Source: a virus
Virus record (IMG/VR): IMGVR_UViG_3300010354_000057
Span: 1 to 64,000 of that record
Strand: one strand, 5' to 3'
DNA: 64,000 bases
The notes under the pieces are model-generated. The model worked only from the letters and a program-made list of their open reading frames with translations, was not told where the DNA came from and did no database searches. Made by a program: the position numbers and the translations under genes. Below, piece after piece: positions 13,500 to 22,255 of this stretch. How positions within the stretch are numbered: the stretch's first letter is position 1; every line of letters begins with the position of its first letter.

Positions 13500-15842
13500 T
13501 TATTCATAAAATCTAGGGTTATCACCTTTCTTTAAGGTTCTGGACACGTATTGTTCAGAACCTTCTTTGTATGACATTAATTTTTCTATGTCATCAAATA
13601 TAATATTTAAGTACCTTGGTTTGAGTAAATAAATTTGTCTTTTTTTATTTTCTATCTTCAATTCATATTCATAGTTTGTTATTGGAATAGAACAATCGTA
13701 ACCTGGTATTTCTACATCTATACCTAATCCATTATCTCTGTATATTATTCCCTTTGTTACTTTTTTGTACCAATTAAATCCATTAAATCTCCATTTTGTC
13801 CCTTTACTTTCATAGATTTCTCCAACTTGAGGTTCGTAAATATTCCCAGGGGGGCCTATTGATACTGATGGTTGAGATGTGTATCCACTTCCTTTTTCAG
13901 TAATAACAATTTGTTCTATTCCTCCTTGGAAAATCTTTGCATATCCTTCTGCTTTAATTGGAGTTGGTGGACTTGAAAATACAATAATTGGATTAGATCT
14001 GTAGTTATAACCAGGATCTGTAACTACAACTTCAGATACCTCTCCATTGTTTACTACTGCATATCCAACTGCTGTTCTTGCTGGGATTGGTGGTTGTATT
14101 GTGACTGTCGGTGGGGATGCATATCCCCCTCCAGGATTTGTAACTACTATTTGTACAATTCTTTCAGATCCTATGACAGCATATCCTCTTGCAGTTAAAT
14201 CGATGTTATAATTATATACTTTTCTATTTTGTGCTCCAGAAATAAACAGTCTTGTTTTATCCGAATTTATATAAAGATCTGTTATTGCATTATCTTGTGT
14301 TGAAGCATTTAATTGTGTTACTAGAGTAGCACTACTTACTGTCCATGGAGATGTCAAATTAAAAACATATGCTTTGTCAGTTGTGTTACCTGCTGCATAT
14401 AATTGAGTTCCATCATCACTAAATGAAAATCCTAGAAACCAATCTTCTCCAGTTAAACTGAATAAGTTTACAACATCAACTTCTACGGCAGATTTGGTTG
14501 CAATGTTCCATGCAGTACTCAACGAATACTTTCTTATAGAATCTGGATTATTTGCATCCAAGATAAACATAAATTTTCCATTGTCCTGAAGTCTTATTCC
14601 TGATGGTGCAGGAACAGAAACACTAGTTACAAAAGTTGCTGTACTAATATTCCATGCAGTTGATAAATTGTATGATGCTACTCTATATCCAGATGCGGTT
14701 AATCCAGAAACATACATTACTCTACCATCTGGTTTAAATTCAACACCAGTAGCATATGTAAAGTTTATTCCTGTAGTTAATGTGTACGATCTTACAAAAG
14801 TTCCTGATGTAATATCCCATGGAGTAGACAAACTATACTGTTCTATTTTTCCTTGAGTATATCCTAGATCTCCATGTGCGGTGAATAAGTAAGAACCATC
14901 AGCGGAAACGTACATTCCTTCTAAACCCTCGCCAGTTGTGAATGATGATTGATTTAAGAATGCTGCATTCCCTACAATATTTTCTGGTGTTGAAAATGTA
15001 ACTGTTGGTACAAACGTATATCCTGCTCCACCACTTTGGATACCAACACTGGTGACTGATCCACCTATTCCTATAACAGCATTTACAACTGGTGGAACTG
15101 TTGGTGGTGGATTTGAAAATGTAACCGTTGGTTGTGCAGTATATCCTTTGCCTTTATTTGTAATTGTAATTATTCCTACTTCTCTTTCTCCTGGAATTAT
15201 AGATAAGTTTGCTATTGCTGTAGCAGTAACTACTTGATCTGGATTTGAGAAATTAACTCCTGGTGCAATTGTGTAACCAGTTCCAACTTCATTTATTGTT
15301 ACTGATAGGATTTGTGTATTTGAAACTGTAACAGTTCCCGTTGCATTTTTTCCAGGTATTGGTTTTGGTAGGACCACATTGGTATTAGGTTCTACCAAAT
15401 ATTGTGGGGCATTATAAAAAAGTTCATCAACTATTAGTCCAGGTTTTACAATAGTTACTTTATCTGTTGACTTATATTCTATTGTTTCGTAGTGATGTAT
15501 TCCATTATATAAGTTATCATATGATCCATATTTTGAAAGTAAATATTTGTCTAGTTGATCCTGTGATTTCGGCCATTCATCATACACATTCATGATATTA
15601 TTTGACATTAAAACAACCCAATCTAAATTTTCATCTCCATAAAATTCGTAAGCAACATTATCAGGTCTATCGTCACCAACAATATTGTATTTTTCAAAGA
15701 ACGATATATTATTAAAAATGTCCTCTCTTACCTTTGCTCTCAAAAATAAGTTTTTTACTTCAATGTAATCATTAGTAGAACGATTATCTTTTAATCTACT
15801 TACGTAGTCTAAATTTGGAACTTTTGAAAAATAGTTTGACAT
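13500..15842 (-). CDS. 53: Baseplate wedge protein gp53 with large inserted domains
   Basis: Residues 1-150 (SNYFSKVPNLDYVSRL, NISFFEKYNIVGDDRPDNVA, YGDENLDWVVLMSNNI) and the last ~100 residues (ISxxYEYELKIENKKRQIYL, then ILRTLKKGDNPRF-like end) follow T4 gp53. T4 gp53 has 196 residues; this protein has 780. The extra ~530 residues consist of several GxGYxxxPxVxFSxP beta repeats, then a beta-propeller-like stretch of about five blades ending LSTAWNI or similar (residues ~295-545), then more GxGY repeats. The inserted parts are probably exposed on the baseplate. It is the last gene of the minus-strand operon starting at gp4. Confidence 0.85.
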   Translation of the reverse strand: MSNYFSKVPNLDYVSRLKDNRSTNDYIEVKNLFLRAKVREDIFNNISFFEKYNIVGDDRPDNVAYEFYGDENLDWVVLMSNNIMNVYDEWPKSQDQLDKYLLSKYGSYDNLYNGIHHYETIEYKSTDKVTIVKPGLIVDELFYNAPQYLVEPNTNVVLPKPIPGKNATGTVTVSNTQILSVTINEVGTGYTIAPGVNFSNPDQVVTATAIANLSIIPGEREVGIITITNKGKGYTAQPTVTFSNPPPTVPPVVNAVIGIGGSVTSVGIQSGGAGYTFVPTVTFSTPENIVGNAAFLNQSSFTTGEGLEGMYVSADGSYLFTAHGDLGYTQGKIEQYSLSTPWDITSGTFVRSYTLTTGINFTYATGVEFKPDGRVMYVSGLTASGYRVASYNLSTAWNISTATFVTSVSVPAPSGIRLQDNGKFMFILDANNPDSIRKYSLSTAWNIATKSAVEVDVVNLFSLTGEDWFLGFSFSDDGTQLYAAGNTTDKAYVFNLTSPWTVSSATLVTQLNASTQDNAITDLYINSDKTRLFISGAQNRKVYNYNIDLTARGYAVIGSERIVQIVVTNPGGGYASPPTVTIQPPIPARTAVGYAVVNNGEVSEVVVTDPGYNYRSNPIIVFSSPPTPIKAEGYAKIFQGGIEQIVITEKGSGYTSQPSVSIGPPGNIYEPQVGEIYESKGTKWRFNGFNWYKKVTKGIIYRDNGLGIDVEIPGYDCSIPITNYEYELKIENKKRQIYLLKPRYLNIIFDDIEKLMSYKEGSEQYVSRTLKKGDNPRFYE

Positions 15843-15844
15843 TT

Positions 15845-17203
15845 TTAGTAACCTATTGATTTAGTATCTGATGGATATTCGTCTTCATATACTGGCTCAA
15901 GTTCCATAAATTGCATTTGAAGACCATATGAAACCATAGTTCCGTCTTCATCAAATGCCATATAACTTCCTTCTGGAGTGTAATCTACATTAAAAGATTG
16001 TAAAGCGCATTTTTTAATTAAGTTTAGTCCAGGGTGAGGTGTTGACCCATTATCACCATTCCCTTTAAAAACATATTCAATTTGAAATACATGTGGTGCT
16101 TTTAGAAATAAATTTGCTTCACTTCTTTGGACTGCCATTCCTTGTTTAAAAAATCTTATTATTGCTTTAATTTCTTCTGCTTCATCTTTATTTCGTGCTG
16201 ATAATTTAAACGCAAAATTAAAAGGTCTTAATGAGGGACCTTCAAAAAGTAATTCAGTATTTGGGTTTAAAATTGCACCATATAATCTTGATTGTAAATT
16301 GCTAGTGCCAGTGGCTTGTTCAGTAAAGTATGTTGCTATTACGGATTTAATTGAATCATTTACTTGTTGATTTTGTGTAATACCTTGTGCAGTATTAAAT
16401 GCCTGATTAAATGCTTCTTGAACTCCTCCAGTAATTCCTTCCAAAGCAATTCCAGCAGTCATTAATTGAAATGCGTTCATGGTATCTTCATTCCATTTCA
16501 CTGCATTGCTATCTGAAATTTGTGATTGAATTGGTAATTTTACTGTCCCTAAAGTGCTTTTTGAAAATGATCTATCTTCAAATCCAATGCCTGTGGATTT
16601 TATTGCTCTAGTACCATATTCTAGTATTGAAAATTTCACATAATCGTGTTTTTGTTGACCAACTGATTTTGGATACACCCAGTTTCCATAGTCTCCTCTT
16701 TTACCTGCTTTTCCAGCAACACTGAATGAATTTATTTGATTTGGGTTTAATCCAGAAAATCCGCCTCCTCCACCAGTAGATCCATTTTCACCATCACCAG
16801 TATTAGTAGATCCACCAGAAGATTGTTCTGGTTGTGCTGGCGCTTGATTTCCTACCCAAGTATTATATGGTTTAAAACTATTTGAACTTAAAAACCCTTG
16901 TTTTTGATCTTGTGGTAATTTATTAATTATTGCTGTTGTATTCTTAGTAAACGTTTCTGAATTTTGATTTAGAAATGCTCCTATCGAAGTATTATCAGAT
17001 CCAACAGTTGTCGTAGCGTCTAAAGGAGACCAAGAATTATTTGTAGCATTCCAAGTAGCAACAACACTTCCATTTTGATCTACTATATTTGGTGCTGAAT
17101 TTGGGTTTTGTGGATTTATTTGTACACCAAATCTACCCGTTCCAGTTCCAGTTTTAACTGGGAACAGTGTAGTTTGACTGGTAGGTGTATTTTGTATGGG
17201 CAC
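15845..17203 (-). CDS. 48: Baseplate tail-tube cap gp48
   Basis: The C-terminal two thirds carry the pattern of T4-like tail-tube junction proteins: SILEYGTRAIKSTGIGFEDR, NTELLFEGPSLRPFNFAFKL, EEIKAIIRFFKQGMAVQRS and YTPEGSYMAFDEDGTMVSYG. The first ~170 residues are low-complexity, Gly/Ser/Asn rich (GSTGGGGGFSG), and are unlike T4. The protein is longer than T4 gp48 (364). gp48 with gp54 initiates tail tube assembly on the baseplate. A minus-strand CTAAATA lies 34 bases upstream. A gp54 identity is the main alternative. Confidence 0.75.
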   Translation of the reverse strand: MPIQNTPTSQTTLFPVKTGTGTGRFGVQINPQNPNSAPNIVDQNGSVVATWNATNNSWSPLDATTTVGSDNTSIGAFLNQNSETFTKNTTAIINKLPQDQKQGFLSSNSFKPYNTWVGNQAPAQPEQSSGGSTNTGDGENGSTGGGGGFSGLNPNQINSFSVAGKAGKRGDYGNWVYPKSVGQQKHDYVKFSILEYGTRAIKSTGIGFEDRSFSKSTLGTVKLPIQSQISDSNAVKWNEDTMNAFQLMTAGIALEGITGGVQEAFNQAFNTAQGITQNQQVNDSIKSVIATYFTEQATGTSNLQSRLYGAILNPNTELLFEGPSLRPFNFAFKLSARNKDEAEEIKAIIRFFKQGMAVQRSEANLFLKAPHVFQIEYVFKGNGDNGSTPHPGLNLIKKCALQSFNVDYTPEGSYMAFDEDGTMVSYGLQMQFMELEPVYEDEYPSDTKSIGY

Positions 17204-17236
17204 TATTAGTCTTCCTTTTTCAAGAAGAGGTTGTAT

Positions 17237-17593
17237 TTATTTAGTAATGAATTTGGCGTATTGAATATTTTGTAAATCGTTTAATTCATTATTTCTTACA
17301 TGGTGTAATTGTCCAACAACTTCTATCCAAGTATAGTTTCTTTGCTCTCTCCAATGATAATTATATCCTTTAAATCCCCATCGTTGAACTTCTAAACATG
17401 TAATTAATGGGTGTTGGTCATATGTTATATCTGGAGTTTTTGGTCTATAAACAAAAGTATAATGCTTTCCTGGAGTTGGAATTAAATCAATTTCTTTTAA
17501 TGCATCCATGATGTAAATCATCAAGTCTTCTGGATCAGTTACTCTTTTGATTTTTGATTTTAATAATTTAATTCTGTTTATTTGTTTTGCCAT
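17237..17593 (-). CDS. Conserved hypothetical protein in the gp4-gp48 operon, 118 aa
   Basis: The protein has a basic start (MAKQINRIKLLKSKIKRVTD), then DALKEIDLIPTPGKHYTFVY and a tryptophan-rich middle (GYNYHWREQRNYTWIEVVGQ). Its ATG overlaps the gp4 stop codon. Its place among head-completion and baseplate genes suggests a virion or assembly role, but I recognise no T4 counterpart. Confidence 0.65.
   Translation of the reverse strand: MAKQINRIKLLKSKIKRVTDPEDLMIYIMDALKEIDLIPTPGKHYTFVYRPKTPDITYDQHPLITCLEVQRWGFKGYNYHWREQRNYTWIEVVGQLHHVRNNELNDLQNIQYAKFITK
17238..17244 (-). promoter_or_regulatory. T4-type late promoter motif CTAAATA (minus strand)
   Basis: On the minus strand CTAAATAAATA lies 34-35 bases before the gp48 start, overlapping the end of the preceding gene. 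It should allow separate late expression of gp48-gp53. Confidence 0.5.
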
Positions 17594-18036
17594 TAATTAA
17601 TACCTAGATCGTCTTCGGTAATAATTTTGAATTCTAATAATCTATCCTCACACCATTCTTTTGCTGCTTTCCATTTTGCTTTATTGACTTCATATGTTTT
17701 TGCTTCGTAAATAAAACTTTTTGTCACTCTTGATTTTTTTATTGGAGGTAATGTTTGTCTTTTGGGTTTAACTTCTATGACATAAGTTTTTATTGAACCA
17801 GATTTATCCTTCATTTTGACTATAAAATCTGGGTAATATCTATGAATTCTTTTATCTATTGGTGATATGTATGGAATGAAAAATTCTTCACTTGCCCATT
17901 CAAGAATGTTTTCATTTACATCACACCACTTACAAAATTTTCTTTCCCAACTACTTCTACAAATTATATTGTTGGGATTTCCCTTATATTTGTCTGGATT
18001 TGATGGGTGATATTTACTTTTTATACTTTCTCCCAT
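17593..18036 (-). CDS. 4: Head completion protein gp4
   Basis: From the chosen ATG (MGESIKSKYHPSNPDKYKGN) the 147 residues match T4 gp4/50 in length (150) and motif: ICRSSWERKFCKWCDVNENI, EWASEEFFIPYISPIDKR, and the nuclease-like RYYPDFIVKMKD...YVIEVKPKRQT (D-x(n)-ExK). gp4 completes packaged heads before tail joining. A longer upstream frame overlaps the divergent gene and is rejected. TATAAATA on this strand lies 33 bases upstream, and GGGAGAAAG precedes the ATG. It is the first gene of the minus-strand operon. Confidence 0.9.
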   Translation of the reverse strand: MGESIKSKYHPSNPDKYKGNPNNIICRSSWERKFCKWCDVNENILEWASEEFFIPYISPIDKRIHRYYPDFIVKMKDKSGSIKTYVIEVKPKRQTLPPIKKSRVTKSFIYEAKTYEVNKAKWKAAKEWCEDRLLEFKIITEDDLGIN

Positions 18037-18068
18037 TATCTTGACTACATATAATATAATAGTAATCT

Positions 18069-18076
18069 TATTTATA
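18069..18076 (-). promoter_or_regulatory. Perfect T4 late promoter TATAAATA (minus strand)
   Basis: The complement reads TATAAATA, identical to the T4 late consensus, 33 bases before the gp4 start. It sits immediately before the start codon of the divergent plus-strand gene. Confidence 0.7.
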
Positions 18077-18077
18077 G

Positions 18078-18869
18078 ATGGTCGCTCCAAAGACAGTAGC
18101 ACAATTAAAAACAAACATCTTACGACCAGCACTAACTTCTCATTACTCTGTAAAATTTGATGTTCCTAGGGCAGCGAGTAGTTTTATAACTGAAAATTCT
18201 GGTGTATCTTTAGATGTCGATTTTTTTGAAGTTTCTTGTTGTGAAGCATCTTTGCCTGGATCATCTCTTGCAACTTTAGATATAATGAATGATTATACTG
18301 GCATTAATGAAAAACATGCTTATAGAAGACTGTATGATGATAGAGCAGATTTTACTTTTTATGTAAATTATAATTATGTTCCCATAAGATTTTTTGAATC
18401 GTGGATGAAATATATTATAGGTGAAAGATTTTCCGATGGAGTTGATAAGAGAACATTTACTTCCAGACCAACTTGGCCAGATAATTATTGTACCGACCAA
18501 ATACAAATAATTAAATATGAAAGAGACTATGGTGCTCAATTGAGATATACTTTTATGAAAGCATTTCCTGTTAGTATAAATTCTATACCAGTTTCTTACG
18601 AAGCTTCTAACCTACTAAAAGTTACAGTATCATTTGTTTATAGTAGATATTATGTAAATCGTTTTAGTGATGTTCCAGAGCAAAGTACCATAGAACAACC
18701 AGCACCAGTAACTACACAACCATTAACTGCAAATACACCATTCACCACTCAGAATATATTGACTAACGAGTATTATAATAATTTTGGGCAAAACTCTCAG
18801 AACGCTACTAATTTTGCTGACTTTACAAATGGAACAGTTGGCGGTCCATTTGGTCAAGCAATAGGTTAA
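18078..18869 (+). CDS. 54: gp54-like baseplate/tail-tube initiator
   Basis: A 263-residue protein with the tail-tube fold pattern seen in gp54/gp19 relatives: HYSVKFDVPRAAS near the N-terminus, CCEASLPGSSLATLDI, a long strand pair DDRADFTFYVNYNYVPIRFF, and MKAFPVSINSIPVSYEASNL. T4 gp54 caps the baseplate hub and starts tube polymerisation. The position opposite gp4 and next to gp48 supports it, but gp19-type tube protein is an alternative reading. The C-terminal 60 residues are Thr/Asn/Gln rich. Confidence 0.65.
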   Translation: MVAPKTVAQLKTNILRPALTSHYSVKFDVPRAASSFITENSGVSLDVDFFEVSCCEASLPGSSLATLDIMNDYTGINEKHAYRRLYDDRADFTFYVNYNYVPIRFFESWMKYIIGERFSDGVDKRTFTSRPTWPDNYCTDQIQIIKYERDYGAQLRYTFMKAFPVSINSIPVSYEASNLLKVTVSFVYSRYYVNRFSDVPEQSTIEQPAPVTTQPLTANTPFTTQNILTNEYYNNFGQNSQNATNFADFTNGTVGGPFGQAIG

Positions 18870-18875
18870 TAAATA
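18869..18875 (+). promoter_or_regulatory. T4-type late promoter motif ATAAATA
   Basis: TTAATAAATAAA overlaps the preceding stop codon and lies 35 bases before the gp26 ATG. Confidence 0.5.
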
Positions 18876-18903
18876 AAACGACATCTGAATTGTATAGCAG
18901 ATT

Positions 18904-19623
18904 ATGCCTTTACCAAAAATATCTACTCCAACATATGAACTAGAATTACCATCAACTGGTCAAACAATTGAGTATAGACCTTTTCTTGTAAGAGAAGAAA
19001 AACTGTTAGTTATTGCTTTAGAGACTGAAGATTCTAAACAAATAACTAATGCTATAAAAAATGTAATTAAAAATTGTATTTTAACTAAAAATATAAAAGT
19101 TGAAACTCTTCCAACATTTGATATTGAATATTTGTTTTTAAATATTCGTGGTAAATCCGTTGGGGAAGAAGTTGATGTTAATATTATTTGTCCAGATGAT
19201 GAACAAACTACTGTTCAAGTAAAGATTAATATTGATGATATTAAAGTTCAAAAAAATCCTGATCATAGTAAACAAATTAAAGTTGACGATACTCTTGCTA
19301 TTGAAATGAAGTATCCATCATTGGATCAATTTATTAAGAGTAATTTTGATTTTACTAATGATAATAATATGGAACAGTCTTTTGATTTGGTTGCTTCATG
19401 TGTGGAAAAAATTTATACTGAAGAAGAAATATGGACATCTGCAGATGTTACTAAAAAAGAGATTGTAGATTTTCTTGAGCAAATGAACTCTTCTCAATTT
19501 AAAAATATTGAGAAATTTTTTGAAACTATGCCAAAACTTTCACATGAAATTAAAGTTAAAAATCCAAATACTAAAGTTGAAAGCACTGTAATTTTAGAAG
19601 GGTTATCAAGTTTTTTCGTGTAG
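18904..19623 (+). CDS. 26: Baseplate hub assembly protein gp26 (T4_baseplate family)
   Basis: The opening MPLPKISTPTYELELPSTGQ followed by IEYRPFLVREEKLLVIALET and VETLPTFDIEYLFLNIRGKS is typical of the T4 gp26-type baseplate assembly family; length 239 versus 208 in T4. It is likely a tail assembly chaperone rather than a final structural part. The last codons contain a T TTT TTC heptamer, and a -1 slip there would join this protein to the downstream gp51-like frame, making a product of about 301 residues. Confidence 0.85.
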   Translation: MPLPKISTPTYELELPSTGQTIEYRPFLVREEKLLVIALETEDSKQITNAIKNVIKNCILTKNIKVETLPTFDIEYLFLNIRGKSVGEEVDVNIICPDDEQTTVQVKINIDDIKVQKNPDHSKQIKVDDTLAIEMKYPSLDQFIKSNFDFTNDNNMEQSFDLVASCVEKIYTEEEIWTSADVTKKEIVDFLEQMNSSQFKNIEKFFETMPKLSHEIKVKNPNTKVESTVILEGLSSFFV

Positions 19624-19641
19624 CAATGGTCCATATGGACC
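19611..19641 (+). promoter_or_regulatory. Candidate -1 programmed frameshift site with downstream hairpin
   Basis: TTTTTTC is read in the gp26 frame as T TTT TTC, a classic X XXY YYZ slippery heptamer, two codons before the gp26 stop. Ten bases after it begins GGTCCATATGGACC, a perfect 14-base palindrome able to form a 5-bp stem. The -1 frame runs open into the gp51-like gene (next residues R-V-A-M-V-H). Tail assembly chaperone genes commonly use such frameshifts. Confidence 0.65.
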
Positions 19642-19808
19642 TTGAAAACTATTTTAAGTTAAACTTCGCCTTAATGCAGTACCATAAATACTCATTGATG
19701 GAGATTGAAAGTATGTTGCCTTGGGAAAGAGACATTTATGTTGCTCTACTCCAAAATCATTTAGAAGAAGAAAAACTTAAGCAACAACAACAAAATGGCG
19801 TCAAATAA
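19626..19808 (+). CDS. 51: gp51-like hub assembly catalyst / chaperone extension
   Basis: The 60-residue frame (DLENYFKLNFALMQYHKYSL, MEIESMLPWERDIYVALLQN) has the Y-x-x-S-xx-EIExM-PWER pattern seen in the second frame of tail assembly chaperones. In T4 the product is called gp51. It lies in the -1 frame relative to gp26 and overlaps the next gene by 14 bases. It may be made mainly as a frameshift extension of gp26, although its own ATG exists within the hairpin. The ending KQQQQNGVK is polar. Confidence 0.7.
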   Translation: MVHMDLENYFKLNFALMQYHKYSLMEIESMLPWERDIYVALLQNHLEEEKLKQQQQNGVK

Positions 19809-22254
19809 ACCAAAGTTTATCGATAAATTTTGGCCAGTATCTACGATCGTATCAAGTAGAACTGGGCAATATAAAAGAATACTTGCTCAACGAATGGAGA
19901 GGAACAAGTATTTAATCGAGAATACTTATGGTGTAAAGGCAGATAGAGTTGTAGATACTTTCATTAAAGCATATTTGGCATCGGATAAAGATTATCCTGC
20001 ACCAATTGAAGTTGTTCAAAATCCACAATCACAAAAAGATTTTGATTTATATAATCAATATATTTTGTTTTTGTGGGAATATTATGTAAAAGATAAAAGT
20101 AAAAAACCAAAACCAGGTAGAGAAAAACCACCACCAAATACTCCAGGTTCGGGTACTGATCAAACACCTTCAAACGATCCTACATCATTAACTTTATATG
20201 AAGGTAAAAAAGAACAAGATTTAGTTGATGAAGAGATAGATGAGAGGATATTAAAACTTCTTGGACTTCAAGATGTATTTGACATTGATTATGGCACTTA
20301 TCTTACTCTTTTAAAAGAGAAGATGATGGCTGCTAGAATGACATCTACTAGCATTCCAACAGAGGAAATTGAGTTATTAACTAATGAATATAAGAGAGTA
20401 AAGGGTAAGGTTGGTAGATTTAAAGTAAAATCTAGAAAGTTAAATGCTGACAATATAAGAGCAACTGGACCAATAAGAATTTCAAAAGATCAATTTTTTC
20501 TTGCTGGAAAGGTATCAGTACCTGATGTAAAGGGAACTGACGAAAAACAACCAGCAGAAATTAGTGACTTCAAAAAAGATATACAAATAATTAGATCTAG
20601 TCTTGAAAATATTTCTGCACTTTTGACTGATCAAAATAAAATACTTCAAAAAAATTATGAGACGCAGAGACTTCAAAGAGAAAATAGGAAAAGAAAAGAT
20701 AAAGAAGATAAATTAGAAGGTGTTAAATCTGCGTTAAAAAATGTAGCACAAAAAATAGTTGCACCATTTCAAAGCATCTTAGATAAAATTATTAATTTTA
20801 TTGCTAATGTTTTACTGGGTAGATTTTTTATAAAATTAATGGATTGGTTAGCAAATCCAGAAAACTTTGCTAAAGTAAAAAATATTTTTAGATTTCTTAA
20901 AGACTGGTGGCCTGCTTTACTAGGTGCATATTTGTTATTTGGGAATGGTATTGGTAGATTTGCTGTAAAGATAACTGCATCACTAATAAAGTTTGGATTT
21001 AAATTAACTAAAAAAGTTCTTCCACAATTATTAAAGTTCTTAAAAAGTCCTTTGGGGATAGGACTTGGTTTATTTACTGCTGGTGCTACAATTCCGATGA
21101 TGTTCCCTGAAACTGTAGATGAACAGGAAAGAAAAACTGCAGTTAAACCAGGTGGTAATAAAGAAAAACTTGAACAACTGAAACAACAAAAACAGAATTT
21201 GAATTTGTTTGAAAAAATGCAGGGGAAAGGATCTGAAATTGATGAACAAATTTATTTTCTAGAGACTGGAAAAACTAAGTCTTATGCTAGTGGTGGTTTA
21301 ATAACTAGACAAAAAAATGATGGATTTTATACACAACCAATTAACGTTAAAGATATAGGTTTTGCTGGTGGCGGTGCAATTGATCGTGGTACTGGTGTCC
21401 AAGTAACTGGTGCTGGAAAAGATACTCAATTAATTGCTGCACAACCAGGTGAAGTGGTTATGAATAAACCAACTGTTGATGCTTTAGGAAAGGACTTTTT
21501 CTTAAATTTAAATTCTAGATTTGGTGGTGCTAGAGCAAACATGCCAAGAATGTATAATAATGTTCAATTGGCTGCTGATGGAGGTGTTGTTGGTGCCGAT
21601 AAAAAATCAAATCCATCTTATAGAAAAAATGAATCTCTGCTAAAAAAGCAGAAGGCAAAAGAAACAATGTTACCATTTACTATGAAAAATTCTTTAGTGA
21701 ATTTTAATGGCAATAACACTAGTAAAGGTGGTGGAACTACAATTTTTAATCAAGAATATAATAATAAAACAACTACTCCCAAAAAATTAACTCCAATGCA
21801 GCAGTGGGCTAAAAACTTCCCACAACTAGCGAAGAAAGTAAAACCTGGTCAATCTGGATATGATGAAATTCAGGCAGTTATAAATCCAAAACTTGATGTA
21901 ACGAATGCTTTCTCTCCTTTGTTTATGCCATTATTTAAAAATGTTATACAAAATTCTTTTGGAAGCACTATAAATGGTTTAAACTTTGGAGATCAGCAAA
22001 CTAATATTACTCTTGAAGAGAATAAAAAACATAATTTTATACCAGCAAAACAAAATGTTTATATACCACCATCACCATCAACTAATAGATCACCGAATGT
22101 TATCAGTCTTCCTCCACTAAAGAAGGGGTCTGGTGGTAATAATTCTGGATCTGCTAAAAGTGGTGGTAGAGATATTCCTCCATTCTCTGCCTTCCAAAAT
22201 ACTGCTAGTAGAAAAATTAATATCCAAATTTATGGAATAATAGGAGTAGAGTAA
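19795..22254 (+). CDS. Tape-measure-like tail hub protein A (819 aa)
   Basis: The N-terminus is soluble and charged, with an extended Pro-rich linker (KPKPGREKPPPNTPGSGTDQ) and a coiled-coil-like stretch near residues 270-320. Hydrophobic segments follow around residues 330-440 (LLGAYLLFGNGIGRFA and GIGLGLFTAGATIPMMF). The C-terminal third contains YASGGLI and AAQPGEVVMNKPTVDALG, the motif type found near the ends of tape-measure proteins. The gene follows the gp26/gp51 chaperone genes, the usual place for a tape-measure gene. In T4 the comparable role is gp29, but direct similarity is not visible. Confidence 0.65.
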   Translation: MASNKPKFIDKFWPVSTIVSSRTGQYKRILAQRMERNKYLIENTYGVKADRVVDTFIKAYLASDKDYPAPIEVVQNPQSQKDFDLYNQYILFLWEYYVKDKSKKPKPGREKPPPNTPGSGTDQTPSNDPTSLTLYEGKKEQDLVDEEIDERILKLLGLQDVFDIDYGTYLTLLKEKMMAARMTSTSIPTEEIELLTNEYKRVKGKVGRFKVKSRKLNADNIRATGPIRISKDQFFLAGKVSVPDVKGTDEKQPAEISDFKKDIQIIRSSLENISALLTDQNKILQKNYETQRLQRENRKRKDKEDKLEGVKSALKNVAQKIVAPFQSILDKIINFIANVLLGRFFIKLMDWLANPENFAKVKNIFRFLKDWWPALLGAYLLFGNGIGRFAVKITASLIKFGFKLTKKVLPQLLKFLKSPLGIGLGLFTAGATIPMMFPETVDEQERKTAVKPGGNKEKLEQLKQQKQNLNLFEKMQGKGSEIDEQIYFLETGKTKSYASGGLITRQKNDGFYTQPINVKDIGFAGGGAIDRGTGVQVTGAGKDTQLIAAQPGEVVMNKPTVDALGKDFFLNLNSRFGGARANMPRMYNNVQLAADGGVVGADKKSNPSYRKNESLLKKQKAKETMLPFTMKNSLVNFNGNNTSKGGGTTIFNQEYNNKTTTPKKLTPMQQWAKNFPQLAKKVKPGQSGYDEIQAVINPKLDVTNAFSPLFMPLFKNVIQNSFGSTINGLNFGDQQTNITLEENKKHNFIPAKQNVYIPPSPSTNRSPNVISLPPLKKGSGGNNSGSAKSGGRDIPPFSAFQNTASRKINIQIYGIIGVE

Positions 22255-22255
22255 G

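Noticed and set aside
17593-18132. Longer gp4 frame with a hydrophobic N-terminal extension
   Set aside because: The extension crosses the TATAAATA late promoter and the start of the divergent gene; the shorter form matches the known gp4 length.
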